Shown here piece after piece: positions 51,234 to 63,334 of a stretch of 64,000 nt of DNA. Numbering within the stretch: position 1 is the first letter of the stretch; every line of letters starts with the position of its first letter. This stretch comes from Ciona savignyi (lineage: Eukaryota; Chordata; Ascidiacea; Phlebobranchia; Cionidae), in NCBI GenBank assembly GCA_000149265.1, contig CH003176.1, positions 499,622-563,621 on the forward strand, written 5' to 3'. Made by a program: the position numbers and the translations under genes. The notes under the pieces were generated by a model that made no database searches, was not told where the DNA came from, and worked only from the letters and a program-made list of their open reading frames with translations.

Positions 51234-52259
51234 GTAATGTATAGTATTATGAGTATTTATCGTTGTTTTTGCGGTACCATTGTATTTGTATTATATTGGT
51301 TGACTGTGTGCGCGAGATGGTAGTTTTCGGGGATCGTTTTGTGCGGTACTCGTGCGTTAAATATTTAAAACAGTTCCCGCTGCGCACTGGAAAAGTCAGG
51401 AGACGTTAAAGTGTAGAATGGCCGCAAATTGCGAATTATATCACTTGGTTAAAACAGTCAAAAGGTTGTGCTATGTGAAGGAATGCAGCTTAATATCGTT
51501 TTAGTATTGCAAGATAGTGCCGAACTGCTTTAAACAAACTTACCCAGCAGTAATGTAATCACTGTGAAATGTTACGCACGAAGACGGTCAAACCGGGACT
51601 TTGGAATTTTCGAAAGCCGCACGATGGCGCACGTGAGAGGGAACCGGCATTCCGCCGAAACCACCTTCGACAGAAACCAAAATCACCGTATTCTGACAAC
51701 GACCTTGGTACAGTTATTCTCTCAAATATGAGACACAATACTTGTTAATAGTCAAATCTAGTACTTACACTTTAAATGTAATGATAAATTGTTTTAGCTT
51801 CTCGGTGACCAATAATAGTATAACTACGATTGCCGATTCAATAAATAACGGCCGGCGTTTTCTCATTGTTAAAATCTATTTCTGTTCGTTTTAACTTTCT
51901 GCCTAGCCCTTTAATAAAAGAATTATAATAAATGGCAGTAGGCCTAACGTAAAGCCGTTATTACAAACACGTTTAGAATCGTAACACGTATAAAATAGCA
52001 ATAATGCGGAATACCCTAAAATAATAAAAAATGCATTCGAACGATCATCTTTTTTACAGTAGAAAACAAACTTGATTTAGCTAAGCGTTTTTACACTTTT
52101 TTTACAGGCAGAAGTGACCTTTATAACTTACACAGCTTTTTCATAATATATTCGGATAATGAATCGTTCTCTATAATCATTCTTTCATATAAGTATTCTC
52201 GATTGCTAAGCGTCGTAAAGTATGGCATCCGTGCGGCCATATACAGTATACGCTCTATA

Positions 52260-52388
52260 AATCTATAGCAATGGTATTCACCTTTTATTAGCAGAGTTTC
52301 GAATACCTGATTGGCTTATCACCAAGCCTATTTGTGTATTGAATTGGTATGTGGCCGCGTTAACCATTCGGCCAAACGATCATGCCAT
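52260..52388 (-). mobile_element. SINE family 1-like, reverse
   Basis: The reverse complement reads ggccgaatggttaacgcggc, cataccaattcaatacacaa, aggcttggtgataagccaat and a damaged box B. It shares the caattcaatacaaa segment with the copy at 31.64 kb, suggesting a subfamily. Confidence 0.6.
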
Positions 52389-53426
52389 TGGCATACCTTT
52401 GAGCGGGTTGTTCGTAAGCAGAAATATAGACTGCTGATCGCCAACTCGTTATAGTGTGTGTAGGCTCGGCCAACCTAAAACGACTAAAATAATAGTGGGG
52501 CTTGTGACATCATATACACTCTTTGGACTTTTAAATAATGTTATGTGAAGAAGATATAATTTGTCTTTTTAGCACTATAGGTAACAGCGGATTTTTATCC
52601 ACCGACTAATAGTACTCCGCTTAAGACTCAACGCGGTTAGGGTAGGTAAGGGATAAGTATTAATTTCTCTAAATGTTTAAGAAAGTAAAATCGATATTTT
52701 GGCGCTGGACTGTACAGATATTTCGCGTTTTGCCCAGTCATTAAACAATTCCACGTTTTTGTCGATACTTAAAGAGCATTTCTATACAAAAACGGTATTG
52801 ATGACAAGCACAATAACAGTTTGAAACCATGCAAAAACGGTGCTTTTATCAGTAATGTGGAAACAAGTAAAGCAAGAATTAAGCTTTTTAAAAGTTTACT
52901 TAATCGTTTAAAATTTAACAATGTAACAACGTATTTTGCATTTTTCCGTTTGTGGAGATAAACAAGAATTTTTTTTTATCAATTTTTTTTTAAAAAAAAC
53001 AAGAACTTTTTCTGTTTTGTAAAAAAATTAACCAATAAAAAATTTAGCATTTATTAGTTTTAAAATTCTAACATTAAAACATGGCACGTGCTTTAGAGCA
53101 ACAGAAGCATGGTTTGGCGAAGCCAAAATACACACGCAAGCGAAAATAATGTCTCAATCGATAGTTATAACGAGCCTTTCGTTTGTTCCGATAAAATATA
53201 CAAACGAAAATGGCACAGAAAATCATTAACGTGAAACATCAGGTAAACGGCGAAGGCTCCAATGACCTACTATAGTTTATTTAGCAATGACGTCATTAAG
53301 TCTGAGTTTCAATAAATCGAAGCAATATACCCAAAATCGGAGTGAAATTAGGGTAAAACTCAATACCACGCGAACAATTAGAAGTTCTAATCGAGTTCGC
53401 GGTGTGTTGGGAGGGTTTACATAATC

Positions 53427-53671
53427 TGTTTTAAGGTTCTAGCTTTCTAGCTAGCATAAAAACGACCGTCTGGGTGTTTTCTAATGTAATTTGTATCGAT
53501 TTGCGATGGGTGATAGGCTTTCTTTTCTTGTTTGCTGAGTGTCCACGTACCTCTGAACGTGTCGGGCACGTCGTTTCCAGTCGTTTCTTTATAAAACCAA
53601 GCGTTTCTAATGGTTTTGACGGAATGTTTGTCTTTCTTTCGCAATAGCAAGAATATGCCCTTCAGAAACAT
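53427..53671 (-). CDS. Small uncharacterised ORF, 74 aa
   Basis: An ATG-initiated frame (53671 down to 53447, stop included) encodes MFLKGIFLLLRKKDKHSVKT, then RNAWFYKETTGNDVPDTFRG and ends HPSQIDTNYIRKHPDGRFYA-S-stop. Composition is protein-like, charged, with no clear membrane segment. A strong donor-like GTACGT follows TTCAGAG inside the frame, so part could be intronic. It is on the opposite strand, about 250 bp upstream of the KCNMB-like coding exon. I do not recognise the protein; no paralog is visible here. Confidence 0.35.
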
Positions 53672-53785
53672 TTCAGTTTCCGAAATGGTGATATCCGCTC
53701 AAACAGCCAGAGGATCACATTATAGAGACAACGGTCTGTTTTGATAAAAAGTGTTTGCTTGTTTAAAGCTACTTCTATTGTTTAG

Positions 53786-54960
<1,175 letters not shown>

Positions 54961-55909
54961 GCCAGGAGTACAACGGGAACTTCTCATGAAGGCAAGCAAT
55001 GCGCACGCGTGTCTATGGAACAGACGAATCGACGGTGCTTAAGTCAAACGGGCCATGAAGGTTAAAGTGAACTTTAAAACTATGCAATAGAGGAACTAGT
55101 GCTGTAAGCACCAATTAGGAAAGCACATGCATTATGTATCCATTTATATTTATACTCATCTTTATTTAGGAACACTTTCACGTCACTTTAGGGCAAAGCA
55201 ATTTGCGACAACCTGTGGGACACGGATGTGAAACTAAATTTAGCCTTCTCGTAATACAATAGTTGATGCTGAAACATTAAAGTACTGTGTGGAACTATTA
55301 TGTGGGAGAAGATGTGCTTTCTTTTTATAGATGCCAGAGCTGCTTTTGTGTCAATTGCGTAAATCAAACATCACATCAACTGGCAGTCTTAGCCCCAAAA
55401 TAAAAACATTTATCGATTATCCAATCGCAATGGCTTCGCTTTCGATAAAATAAAATGCTAAACCACAATTTTCAATTTCCGGTGTGCTATTTTGGGTGTC
55501 CTTACTATGCTAACTTGAGGAATAATTTACAACGCGTATTTGGATATTGCAGGTTGTAAACCGGTGTGCTGTATTAAAGCAGGGTCTTGTAAAAACTGGA
55601 ACATGATAAAGATGTTAATGTTATGATTTTCTTGGTATTTCTGCAGTTCAATATTCGTTTAGAAGATTTCAAAAAAGTTGTTTATGTTTGGTAAGGAAAT
55701 TTGAGTAACCATGCTTAAACTGATATAGCCTGCAGGCAAATCGACTGTCGAGTGCTGTGATTTTTACATCAGTGTCAATTGGAAAAACCTGTAATTGAGT
55801 GTACTGTATTTAACTGAGCAATAACGAACAGCGCATAACAGAAAAGGTTTTTCCAGGAGTCGCATACTGTGGTCTTCAGTCTTTGTGTGTATTTTGCAGT
55901 AGTACAGAT
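54961..55909. other. 3' region of the KCNMB-like gene and leader of the MGAT4-like gene
   Basis: Only about 940 bp separate the two same-strand genes. Holds AATAAA at 55,399 and 55,449, and at its right end the TTTTGCAG acceptor next to the MGAT4 start. No TATA box is apparent. Confidence 0.5.
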
Positions 55910-57483
55910 ATGAGGCTACGTAAATTTATATGCATTTCTGGAGTGAGTTCTGCAATTCTAATTATTACCGTTACCATGACTTCGCTGCAGAACGCACCCA
56001 TCCATAACAAGAGGAACAAGCAGACAGCATCAACAAATATGGAAGTTTATGAAAAAGTGGAAAGAATACGAAAGCTGGACAAGGCTCGTCTTAGTAATCA
56101 CGTACCCGAGAGAGATACAAGCACTGTTATTGCACGCAAAGGCACCTTAACTACAACTACAGGCACAATTAAAGTTAAACTCGAAACCCCACTTTTCTTG
56201 GGAGTACCCCGAAAGTCACCCCTAGTTACGATTGGAATTCCCAGCATTCGTCGTCGAAGGCACACCTACTTGAACCAAACGTTACACTCACTTGTTAATG
56301 GTTTATCTAACCAAATGAAAAAGCGCATTAACATTGTTGTTTACTTGGCCGAGCAGAATGTATCATTTGTGCAAGAACAAATAAACATCATCCGACAAGA
56401 ATATGGTCCAGAAATTAGAGAACGATTATTAAGGGTGGGTTCCAATGCTAGATTATGTGCAGTTAACCGATAAATATCATTTTTGCCAGGTACTTTTTGT
56501 ACACGAATCAACACATTCTGACTGGCAATCAAAGTTGTTTCTAAATTTCGACGATTCTCTTTCACGGGTTCGCTGGAGATCAAAGCAAAATCTAGACATG
56601 ATATTTCTTCTGTCGCAAATTCTTCAGGACGACGATCCTGAGTATTTTCTAATGCTCGAGGACGATGTTATTGCAAATGAAGGTTACTTGGATGATATTA
56701 TGCTGGTAAGTACGCTTGGAAGCCATGTGATTAACACCACCGATAAATATAACGAATTTATATACAAAAACGGTCTTAGTAACGAGCCTATCTAGGCTTC
56801 GAAACCCCGACAAAAATTGTGGTGAGTTTAGAGTTTAATATAAATAATAAGTTCCAGATGGTGGAAATAAGTGTTAGTTTATAGATATCCGTCTCTTCAG
56901 ACATATATACAAACATATAGGTGATACAAACACACAGAACATTTATTTAACCGTTGGATAATAGTATGTATCAAACAGCACACATGCGAGCTTTCAAAAT
57001 CGTTATTTTCTCAGTACGTCGACAATAAATCTACTAAAGATTGGGATTACTGCTCATTCTCGGAGATAGGAGGCGCCGGAAAACTCTTTCATCGGGAATC
57101 CGCTCGAGAATTTCTGGCAATGTTGAAGCTATTCTGGTATGCCAAGCCACTAGATTGGCTGTTGTGGGATTATATTCGCGTGAAACACTGTGGATTTTCT
57201 GAAACGGCTGATACGTGCGAGGAAAAGGTGCAGAAGCGAGCTCGAAAATATTTTGATTCACTTTTCAAACACAAGGGCATGTAAGTTATCATTCTTCCAA
57301 CTTACAGTTTGGTATAATTAACTGATCCAACTTTATTTTGGTAGACTAAATTAATGTTCTACCAAGAAATACGTTTTACGATCAAATTGTACGATGTTCA
57401 ACGAAATCCACAATACCAAACTGATACATTCTTTTTATTTCAGTGTTTCTTCAAGAACAAACCCCATGTTTAATGCGAGATGA
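55910..57483 (+). CDS. MGAT4-like: MGAT4-like alpha-1,3-mannosyl-glycoprotein beta-1,4-GlcNAc-transferase (GT54), short form
   Basis: Exons 55910-56434, 56490-56705, 57015-57280 and 57444-57483; all joins keep phase, 348 aa. Family role: Golgi type II enzymes adding a beta-1,4-linked GlcNAc branch to the alpha-1,3 mannose arm of N-glycans, using UDP-GlcNAc. Seen: N-terminal signal anchor (FICISGVSSAILIITVTM), stem, then the GT54 core: LVTIGIPSIRRRRHTYLNQT, RVRWRSKQNLD, metal-binding LEDDV (231-235), DWDYCSFSEIGGAGKLF, KPLDWLLWDYIRVKHC. It stops shortly after LFKHKGI, where the vertebrate enzymes continue for over 100 residues, so the C-terminal extension is absent. The ATG lies 10 nt after an acceptor (TTTTGCAG). 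Intron 1 is 55 bp; intron 2 carries a SINE. A poly(A) signal (AATAAA) lies at about 57,850, after a SINE in the probable 3' UTR. Substrate specificity is inferred from the family. Confidence 0.85.
56725..56818 (+). mobile_element. SINE family 1, in MGAT4-like intron 2
   Basis: gtgattaacaccaccgataa, atacaaaaacggtcttagta, acgagcctatctaggcttcg and aaaccccgac. Begins about 20 bp after the 5' splice site. Confidence 0.7.
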
Positions 57484-57507
57484 CATCACATTTTTTAGCC
57501 CACGTAT

Positions 57508-57810
57508 TGACTGATTAGCTTGGAGGGTCGGTGCGACGCGCCTTTCAGTCGAAGGGTAGCAGATTCGAAACTGGTCACTAGTTAGTCGGTTGTGTCCTTG
57601 GGCAAGGTATTTAACGGGCATTGCCCAAACCCATTGGATTAATGCGTTCTACCAAATTGAGGGAACGTGTGAATCCTACACAACACACTGCAATATCTCT
57701 TAGAACCCTACTGTGTGCGCGAGTTAATCTGACGATTTCCAGTGTGGTAACCTTCTTGGTTTTACCATTTACGGGGATAAACATAAATATCATTTATCCT
57801 GTCCTATCCC
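57508..57810 (+). mobile_element. SINE family 2, near full length
   Basis: tRNA-like head with box B (gattcgaaactggtcac), core tgtccttgggcaaggtattt, body with cctacacaacacactgcaat, then cggggataaacataaatat and a ctatcc-type tail. At least six other copies occur in this window. Its internal ORF is a by-product. Confidence 0.85.
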
Positions 57811-58732
57811 TATGTGTTATATTCTGTATACTCTTATACGATCATTTTTAATAAAGAAAAATGGAATTTTTTTTTTTAATTCAACGGCAGAACAGAACAA
57901 AATTGTCGCATTATAAACCCATTGTGTTATTCCAATAGTTAGTTCGCAGGACCAAATGTCGAATATATATAGTAACATTGATAGAAAAAATAATAAATAG
58001 AAATGTCAGGTATGTGCGGTAGTTAAAGATTTAGGTTTACATTTTGTGGCTATGTCCAATGATATGTTTTTTGCTAAAACTTATTACGACATAAATTAAA
58101 AACCAAAATTTAGCCACCAGTAAAAAAGTCAATCATCAGCTCTTTTGTATATTTATATATAGGTTACCTTTGGAATTCCGATGGAACCACATTTTGATTT
58201 TACTCGTTTTTTTTCTGCGTCACACTATAATGACAGGCATGTTCTGTCGCCAGCTTATTCGGTAGAATAATAGGTATATATTCCAATTAGGTTAAAACTT
58301 TTAGGAATTCTAACTGTAGGCCTACCGCTTTTAGGAAAAGGTAAAAATACGACAAATTGTTTTAGCATTTTGGCGAAATCGCCGATATCTCCGGATTAGA
58401 AAGGAATATTTACTTCAAACTTTTATGAAAATAAAAAATGTACAACACGAATTCAAAAAGAAATCCCCAAAATAAAATATGCTTAAGCATTCATAAATAC
58501 AATCTTATTAGGCGTATCAATGTGGTGGAAACCCAAAACTAAGATAAATATATATAGGATTTAAATACGAACAAAAAATATGCGTACCCCCAAAACTTAT
58601 GTTTAACCCTATTCCGGAAAATGCTCTTTTATTAAATTACACAAAAACTTGTGATCAGTCTGGTGGTGTTAGCTAATATGGTTTTGACATAAGTTTTTTG
58701 GCTTAGGAAAATTTCCGAGACACCAAAGAATA

Positions 58733-59036
58733 TAAGATAGGATAGGATATTCAGGATATTCATGTTTATCCCCGTGAATGGGAAAACCCCAGGGGTTATC
58801 ACACGGGCAATCGTCAGATCACCTCGCGCCCATCGTCGGGTTACCGGCGCTATTGCAGTGTGTTGTGTATGATAGACACGTTCCTTCAATTTGGTAGAAC
58901 CCATTAATCCGCTGGGTTCAGGCAATGTCCGTAAAGTGCCTTGCCCAAGGACACAACCGACTAGCTAGCGACCAGTTTCGTACCTGCAACCTTTCGATTG
59001 AAAGGCGACGCACTTAACCGCTAGACCATCGGGCCG
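58733..59036 (-). mobile_element. SINE family 2, near full length, reverse
   Basis: The reverse complement carries the same order: tRNA-like head (gtctagcggttaagtgcgtc), box B, tgtccttgggcaaggcactt core, body, and gataaacatgaatatcct with a cctatcctatc tail. Good consensus copy. Confidence 0.87.
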
Positions 59037-59769
59037 GACGTCGACTGCCGTTTTCTATAACAGCCTATATTTTACAACTGTTAAAGATTAATTACTTTAT
59101 ATTGTAAGGAAAGTTGTAGGTAAATAAAATAAATTGAGTAATTTAAAATAAATATTTCTTTCTAGTCCCCTAAATGCTCAAAATAGGCCTCCTTTAAAAA
59201 AAATTTTCGATAGCGGTAATTCCCCTTGTTAGCAGAAAAAAAGAAAATGAAAAAACGGACTTCGGTTTTGAAGGGAACCTATAATTATAGATGAAAATAA
59301 AGGAAAAGATACACTAACTTTATATTAGTATGCAGAGTACGAACACAAATTAATTTTTTGATAAATCCAAGGTGATGTTCTTTTAAACCGTAATTAACAC
59401 GTTGTTTCGGGTAAAATTCGTAGTTATAGACAAAGTTAGATGCTGTTTGGATTTGTTCTCCTTTGCATGGTGCTTTTACTTGATTTTATCAAAAAGTTAG
59501 TCAGAGACGGTGCTTCAATTTATGCTATTTTGTGAAAAGTATGAATGCTAAATATGAGTGAATGTGTAAATTAAAATTCAGAACAGTCCCAGCAGAATAC
59601 TTTGAATATATAACTGCAATTATCTTAACCTTTTATACATAAGGCAGTCTAAATTAGGTAATTACACCATTTTCGTTATTTTTTCACTTTAAACTGTACA
59701 GTTATTCATTTGTGTGTTCCCTGAAAAAAAATTTTTTTTAATATTTTATTTTTTAGCCGAAGTAATGTC

Positions 59770-62700
59770 ATGAACCAAGAAGACAGAGAAAATGAACTTT
59801 TAGCGCTTGAAAGTATCTTAGATTCATCGACATTTAAATTTAATGATTCAACCGGTCGTTTAGACATTTTTCCGCAACTATCAATTTCTCCAATAAAAAT
59901 TCATGTCGATCTAAACTGTGGGACCGCAAATGACGATTTTCCGATTGAGGAACTGCGCGGCGTAAACTTCCTACCCCCATATGAACTAAATTTTTCACTG
60001 CCTGAAAACTATCCAGCAAGCGAATCACCAAAGTTCAATCTGTCGTGTATGTGGTTGTCCACTTCCCAGGTACTGTATCCTTGTTTACTGCTTAGGGTAG
60101 GGAAGTAGGCTATGCCTAGTAGTCCATTGTACGATACACTTGTTCAACCGATTAGCTTGGTAGGTTGGTTTGCCAACTTTTAGCCGAAAAGTTGCGTATT
60201 CGAATCTCATTGCTAGCTAGTCGATCTTGTCCTTGGGCTAGGCAATGGTGGACATTGATTAAACCCAGTAAACAGCTCAAATATTTATTCGTGAGGTAAC
60301 CTGTTGTTTGCCCGTATGATATCACCCATTGCTTTTCTTGCGTTTGCAGGTATAAACCTGAATATCTTATCATATCCTAGACTTTTTATGTTTAACTTCA
60401 GTTTATTTGTCCCAATTTTTAGTTGAACAAACTGTGCCGAAAGCTTGATGACATATGGGACAGAAATACAGGGAATGTCATTCTGTATGATTGGTATCAA
60501 TTTTTGCAAGAGGAATCTTTAGATTTTCTTGGAATTACTGACATTTTGCATCTTCGTAATGAGTTCCCCTCAGCCACGAATGAATCTAGAAATAACTGTG
60601 CATCTGTAAAATCCCAATCCAGAAATGAGTTTAGGAGAGCGATTCAAACCGCCTCAAACTATGCAGAGATATTGCCAATGCTGTTAAAGTATGACCGGGA
60701 AAAATGCAAAGAGAACTTCATCACTGCAATATTTGCCTGCAACATATGCTTTGAAGACAAAAAAGGAATGGATTGCTTGCAATTCAAAGGTATGATAATA
60801 TAAAATACATTCTAGTTTAAATCTATTGTTTTTAAGTCCGAAAAGCATCGTGTATTGCACACACACTCTTCTTCAGGGCTTTATATCATTTAATTAATTT
60901 TTTTAACAGTATTTTTTGACCAGGTGTGAATGCCGTGCCCGCTATATTAATTTAGTAATATCCATTTTCTTTCAAATAACGTGTTTTAACTGATGCAAAA
61001 AATGAGAAAACTAAACTAAAAAAAACAGGGTAACAAAAATGCATGTTGAGCCTAAAAATAAAATTAAGAATGTTTAAAAATTGAAGCATGCATAATTTTT
61101 CATTGTTGCATGCATAAGATCATGCTAAAAACTGCCATAATTGACAGACTGGTTTATTGTAGATTGTTAAATCTTCAAACATTTTCTTTGTTTACCAGTA
61201 TTTGGTACAGATGTATCTAAAGCTTCAAATTTCAAACATTAAAAACTTTTTCTTTCAGATTGTGGGCATGTATATTGCAAGAAATGCATATCGTCTTATT
61301 TTGAAATTCATATAACAGAAGGTGCGATAAGCAGTTTAATTTGTCCAGAACCTGAATGCAAAACAACTGCGCTTCCCAATCAGGCATGTATAACCAGTTC
61401 TATGAAATCAAATTGTTTTTTATATGAAAAAGTTTAACCAACAGCATTTATCACAATTGTTTTTTCATTTAAAATCCTGGCAACACAAAACTATTTCACT
61501 GAAGATCTAAAAGTAATAACATGCTAATTATTCATAAATTTGTGTCACTTTCCGATTAAAAAAATTATGAGCTTGCAGCCGAAAGTAAGCATTCATTGGA
61601 AAGAAAAAAATGTGATGTCATGATAGGGGTGGTCAATCTTTAAATCCAACACATATGCAAATAATTTCCTGACAGTGTAATATTCTATGTTAAGGTAAAA
61701 GATGCTGTAAAACAGCATTTGTACGATCGATATGAGAAACTTCTTCTACAAACCACACTGGACACAATGTCGGATATCCTTTATTGTCCCCTGGTCCACT
61801 GTCAGTCTCCAGTGATAATCGAACCCGATGCGACAATTGGGCAATGTCCGTCATGTTCATATGCCTTCTGTGTACACTGCAAGCTTGCTTATCATGGAGT
61901 GAGCCCATGCAAAATTGCAGCACGTGAGTTCACATCTGAACCACCTTTTTGATAACCTGTTTAACTATATACCAGTACCGGGACCGCTTATGGGAAAGTA
62001 AAGATGCATAATTTGTGTCCTAGTGAACAAATGACATCCAGGCTGTACTAATATTTACCGTTGTATAAGTATAATCTATTGGAGTTTGTGTGTGGAATAT
62101 ATCTGAGAGATTTACATGATTTACATGTAAGATTTACAGATTTACATGCCACATTTTACATGACCGAATAAGGACAACATCGATTATGCTTTTTGCTTCA
62201 TATTCAGAATTTGACACTGATCGTGCAGTATTCACAGACAAGCAGTTAAGAAAACTATAGTTTTGCCAAATAGCTTAGTGGGTTACTGCATTGACCTTCA
62301 GCCGAAAGGTTGCAGTTTGAAAACTACTCGCTTGCAAATTGGTTGTGTCCTTGGGCAAGAAGTTACATAGCGCACATTGCCTAAAGCAAGTTGATTAATG
62401 GATTAGACTAAATCTAAAAAAAACGTTTTGATCATATACAACACATTGCAATAGCTCTGGTAACCCAACATTAAAACTAACATAATCTGACAATTGTGAA
62501 ACGACATGATAACGACCCATCGCTTTTGCTTGTTCAAGGGACGATTATCCCATCTGTATCACTATTAGATTAATATGGGCGGTTTCACGGTAGCCACCAT
62601 GTCCAGGAATTTAGTCCATAGAAGGCCCATTTCTCCAGATCCGTCCCACCACGATTCCAATTGTTATGGTTTGTGACATATATTCAGCAGTTTATTGTGT

Positions 62701-63188
62701 GGAGAATAATGTAACACTAAAAAACTATTATCGGATACATGGGCAAGCCAAGTTGGGGCCAAGGACATAGAGAACAACAACAAAGGCACGTGATTAACCT
62801 AAAATAAGTCAGCGGAGTACTGACGTCATCAATATGAATAAATACACAACTTAACCCAAAACCAGTCCAATATTTCTAACTGTTTAAAATACTGAAAAAT
62901 CGTCACATTGCAAACCCTCTTCAAACCTTTTTAAGTTTCTCCTTGTTTATTCGAGGGAAAAGCACGGTAGTTTACCTCTAAATGTCTACACATTTTTTAT
63001 CTTTGTATCTCCCAGGTGAAATCATCCGCTTGTGCAAGGAGTACGAGGAAGGTGATCATACCAAGAAGATGGAAATGGAGAAAAAATATGGTCGGAAAGT
63101 GCTCCGTAAAGCATTGGATGACAAAGCAACTCAGGAATGGGTGGATTCCAATACCAAACCCTGTCCGGGTTGTAATGCTGCGATACAA
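59770..63188 (+). CDS. RNF14-like: RNF14-like RBR E3 ubiquitin ligase, 5' part (gene runs off the window)
   Basis: Exons 59770-60069, 60423-60789, 61259-61383, 61695-61923, 63016-63188: 398 aa in phase. Family role: RING-between-RING ligase that takes ubiquitin from an E2 onto a catalytic Cys in RING2. Seen: N-terminal RWD domain (ENELLALESILDSSTF, SLPENYPASESPKF); helical linker (LCRKLDDIWDRNTGN); RING1 from C206 (CNICFED, CGHVYCKKC, CPEPEC); IBR (LYCPLVHCQSP, CPSCSYAFCVHC, YHGVSPC); then KKYGRKVLRKALDD and the opening of RING2 (KPCPGCNAAIQ). The catalytic Cys lies beyond the window. Intron 3 uses a GC donor. The ATG is 13 nt after an acceptor (TTTTTTAG). Gene order and domain order match vertebrate RNF14 closely. 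Confidence 0.93.
60145..60379 (+). mobile_element. SINE family 2, filling intron 1 of the RNF14-like gene
   Basis: Head aaccgattagcttggtaggt, core tgtccttgggctaggcaatg, end ggtataaacctgaatatctt. It accounts for about two thirds of the 353-bp intron, lying between donor 60,070 and acceptor 60,422. Confidence 0.75.
61384..61694 (+). other. GC-AG intron 3 of the RNF14-like gene
   Basis: The exon ends AATCAG and the intron starts GCATGT; it ends ATGTTAAG. Joining at these points gives TTALPNQ-VKDAVKQHLYDRYE, matching the family. The nearest GT, four bases downstream, would shift the frame. GC donors are a known minor class and keep the CAG upstream context seen here. Confidence 0.85.
62264..62545 (+). 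mobile_element. SINE family 2, diverged, in RNF14-like intron 4
   Basis: Head gccaaatagcttagtgggtt, gcagtttgaaaactactcgc, core tgtccttgggcaagaagtta, body with tacaacacattgcaatagct. The tail is lost or mutated. Confidence 0.7.
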
Positions 63189-63334
63189 GTGAGTGAATGG
63201 GCTAAATTTTTGACAGTTTTGCAATTCAAATTTTGATTCTCATTTCTTACTTTCATTTTTCTTTATTTTTTCATTTCGTAATGATTTCGTTTTAAATATA
63301 ATTGGCCAAAGTATTTAACTCACATTGGTTTTAA

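Larger units (their letters stand above)
57484..59756. other. Intergenic region with two opposed SINEs
   Basis: Holds a full-length plus-strand SINE at 57.5 kb, a poly(A) signal near 57,850 and a full-length reverse copy at 58.7-59.0 kb. The rest is AT-rich up to the TTTTTTAG acceptor at 59,755-59,756. Confidence 0.6.

Noticed and set aside
57611-58925. ORFs of 60-97 codons at 57.6-57.85 and 58.6-58.9 kb
   Set aside because: They lie within the two opposed SINE copies and translate the same repeat.
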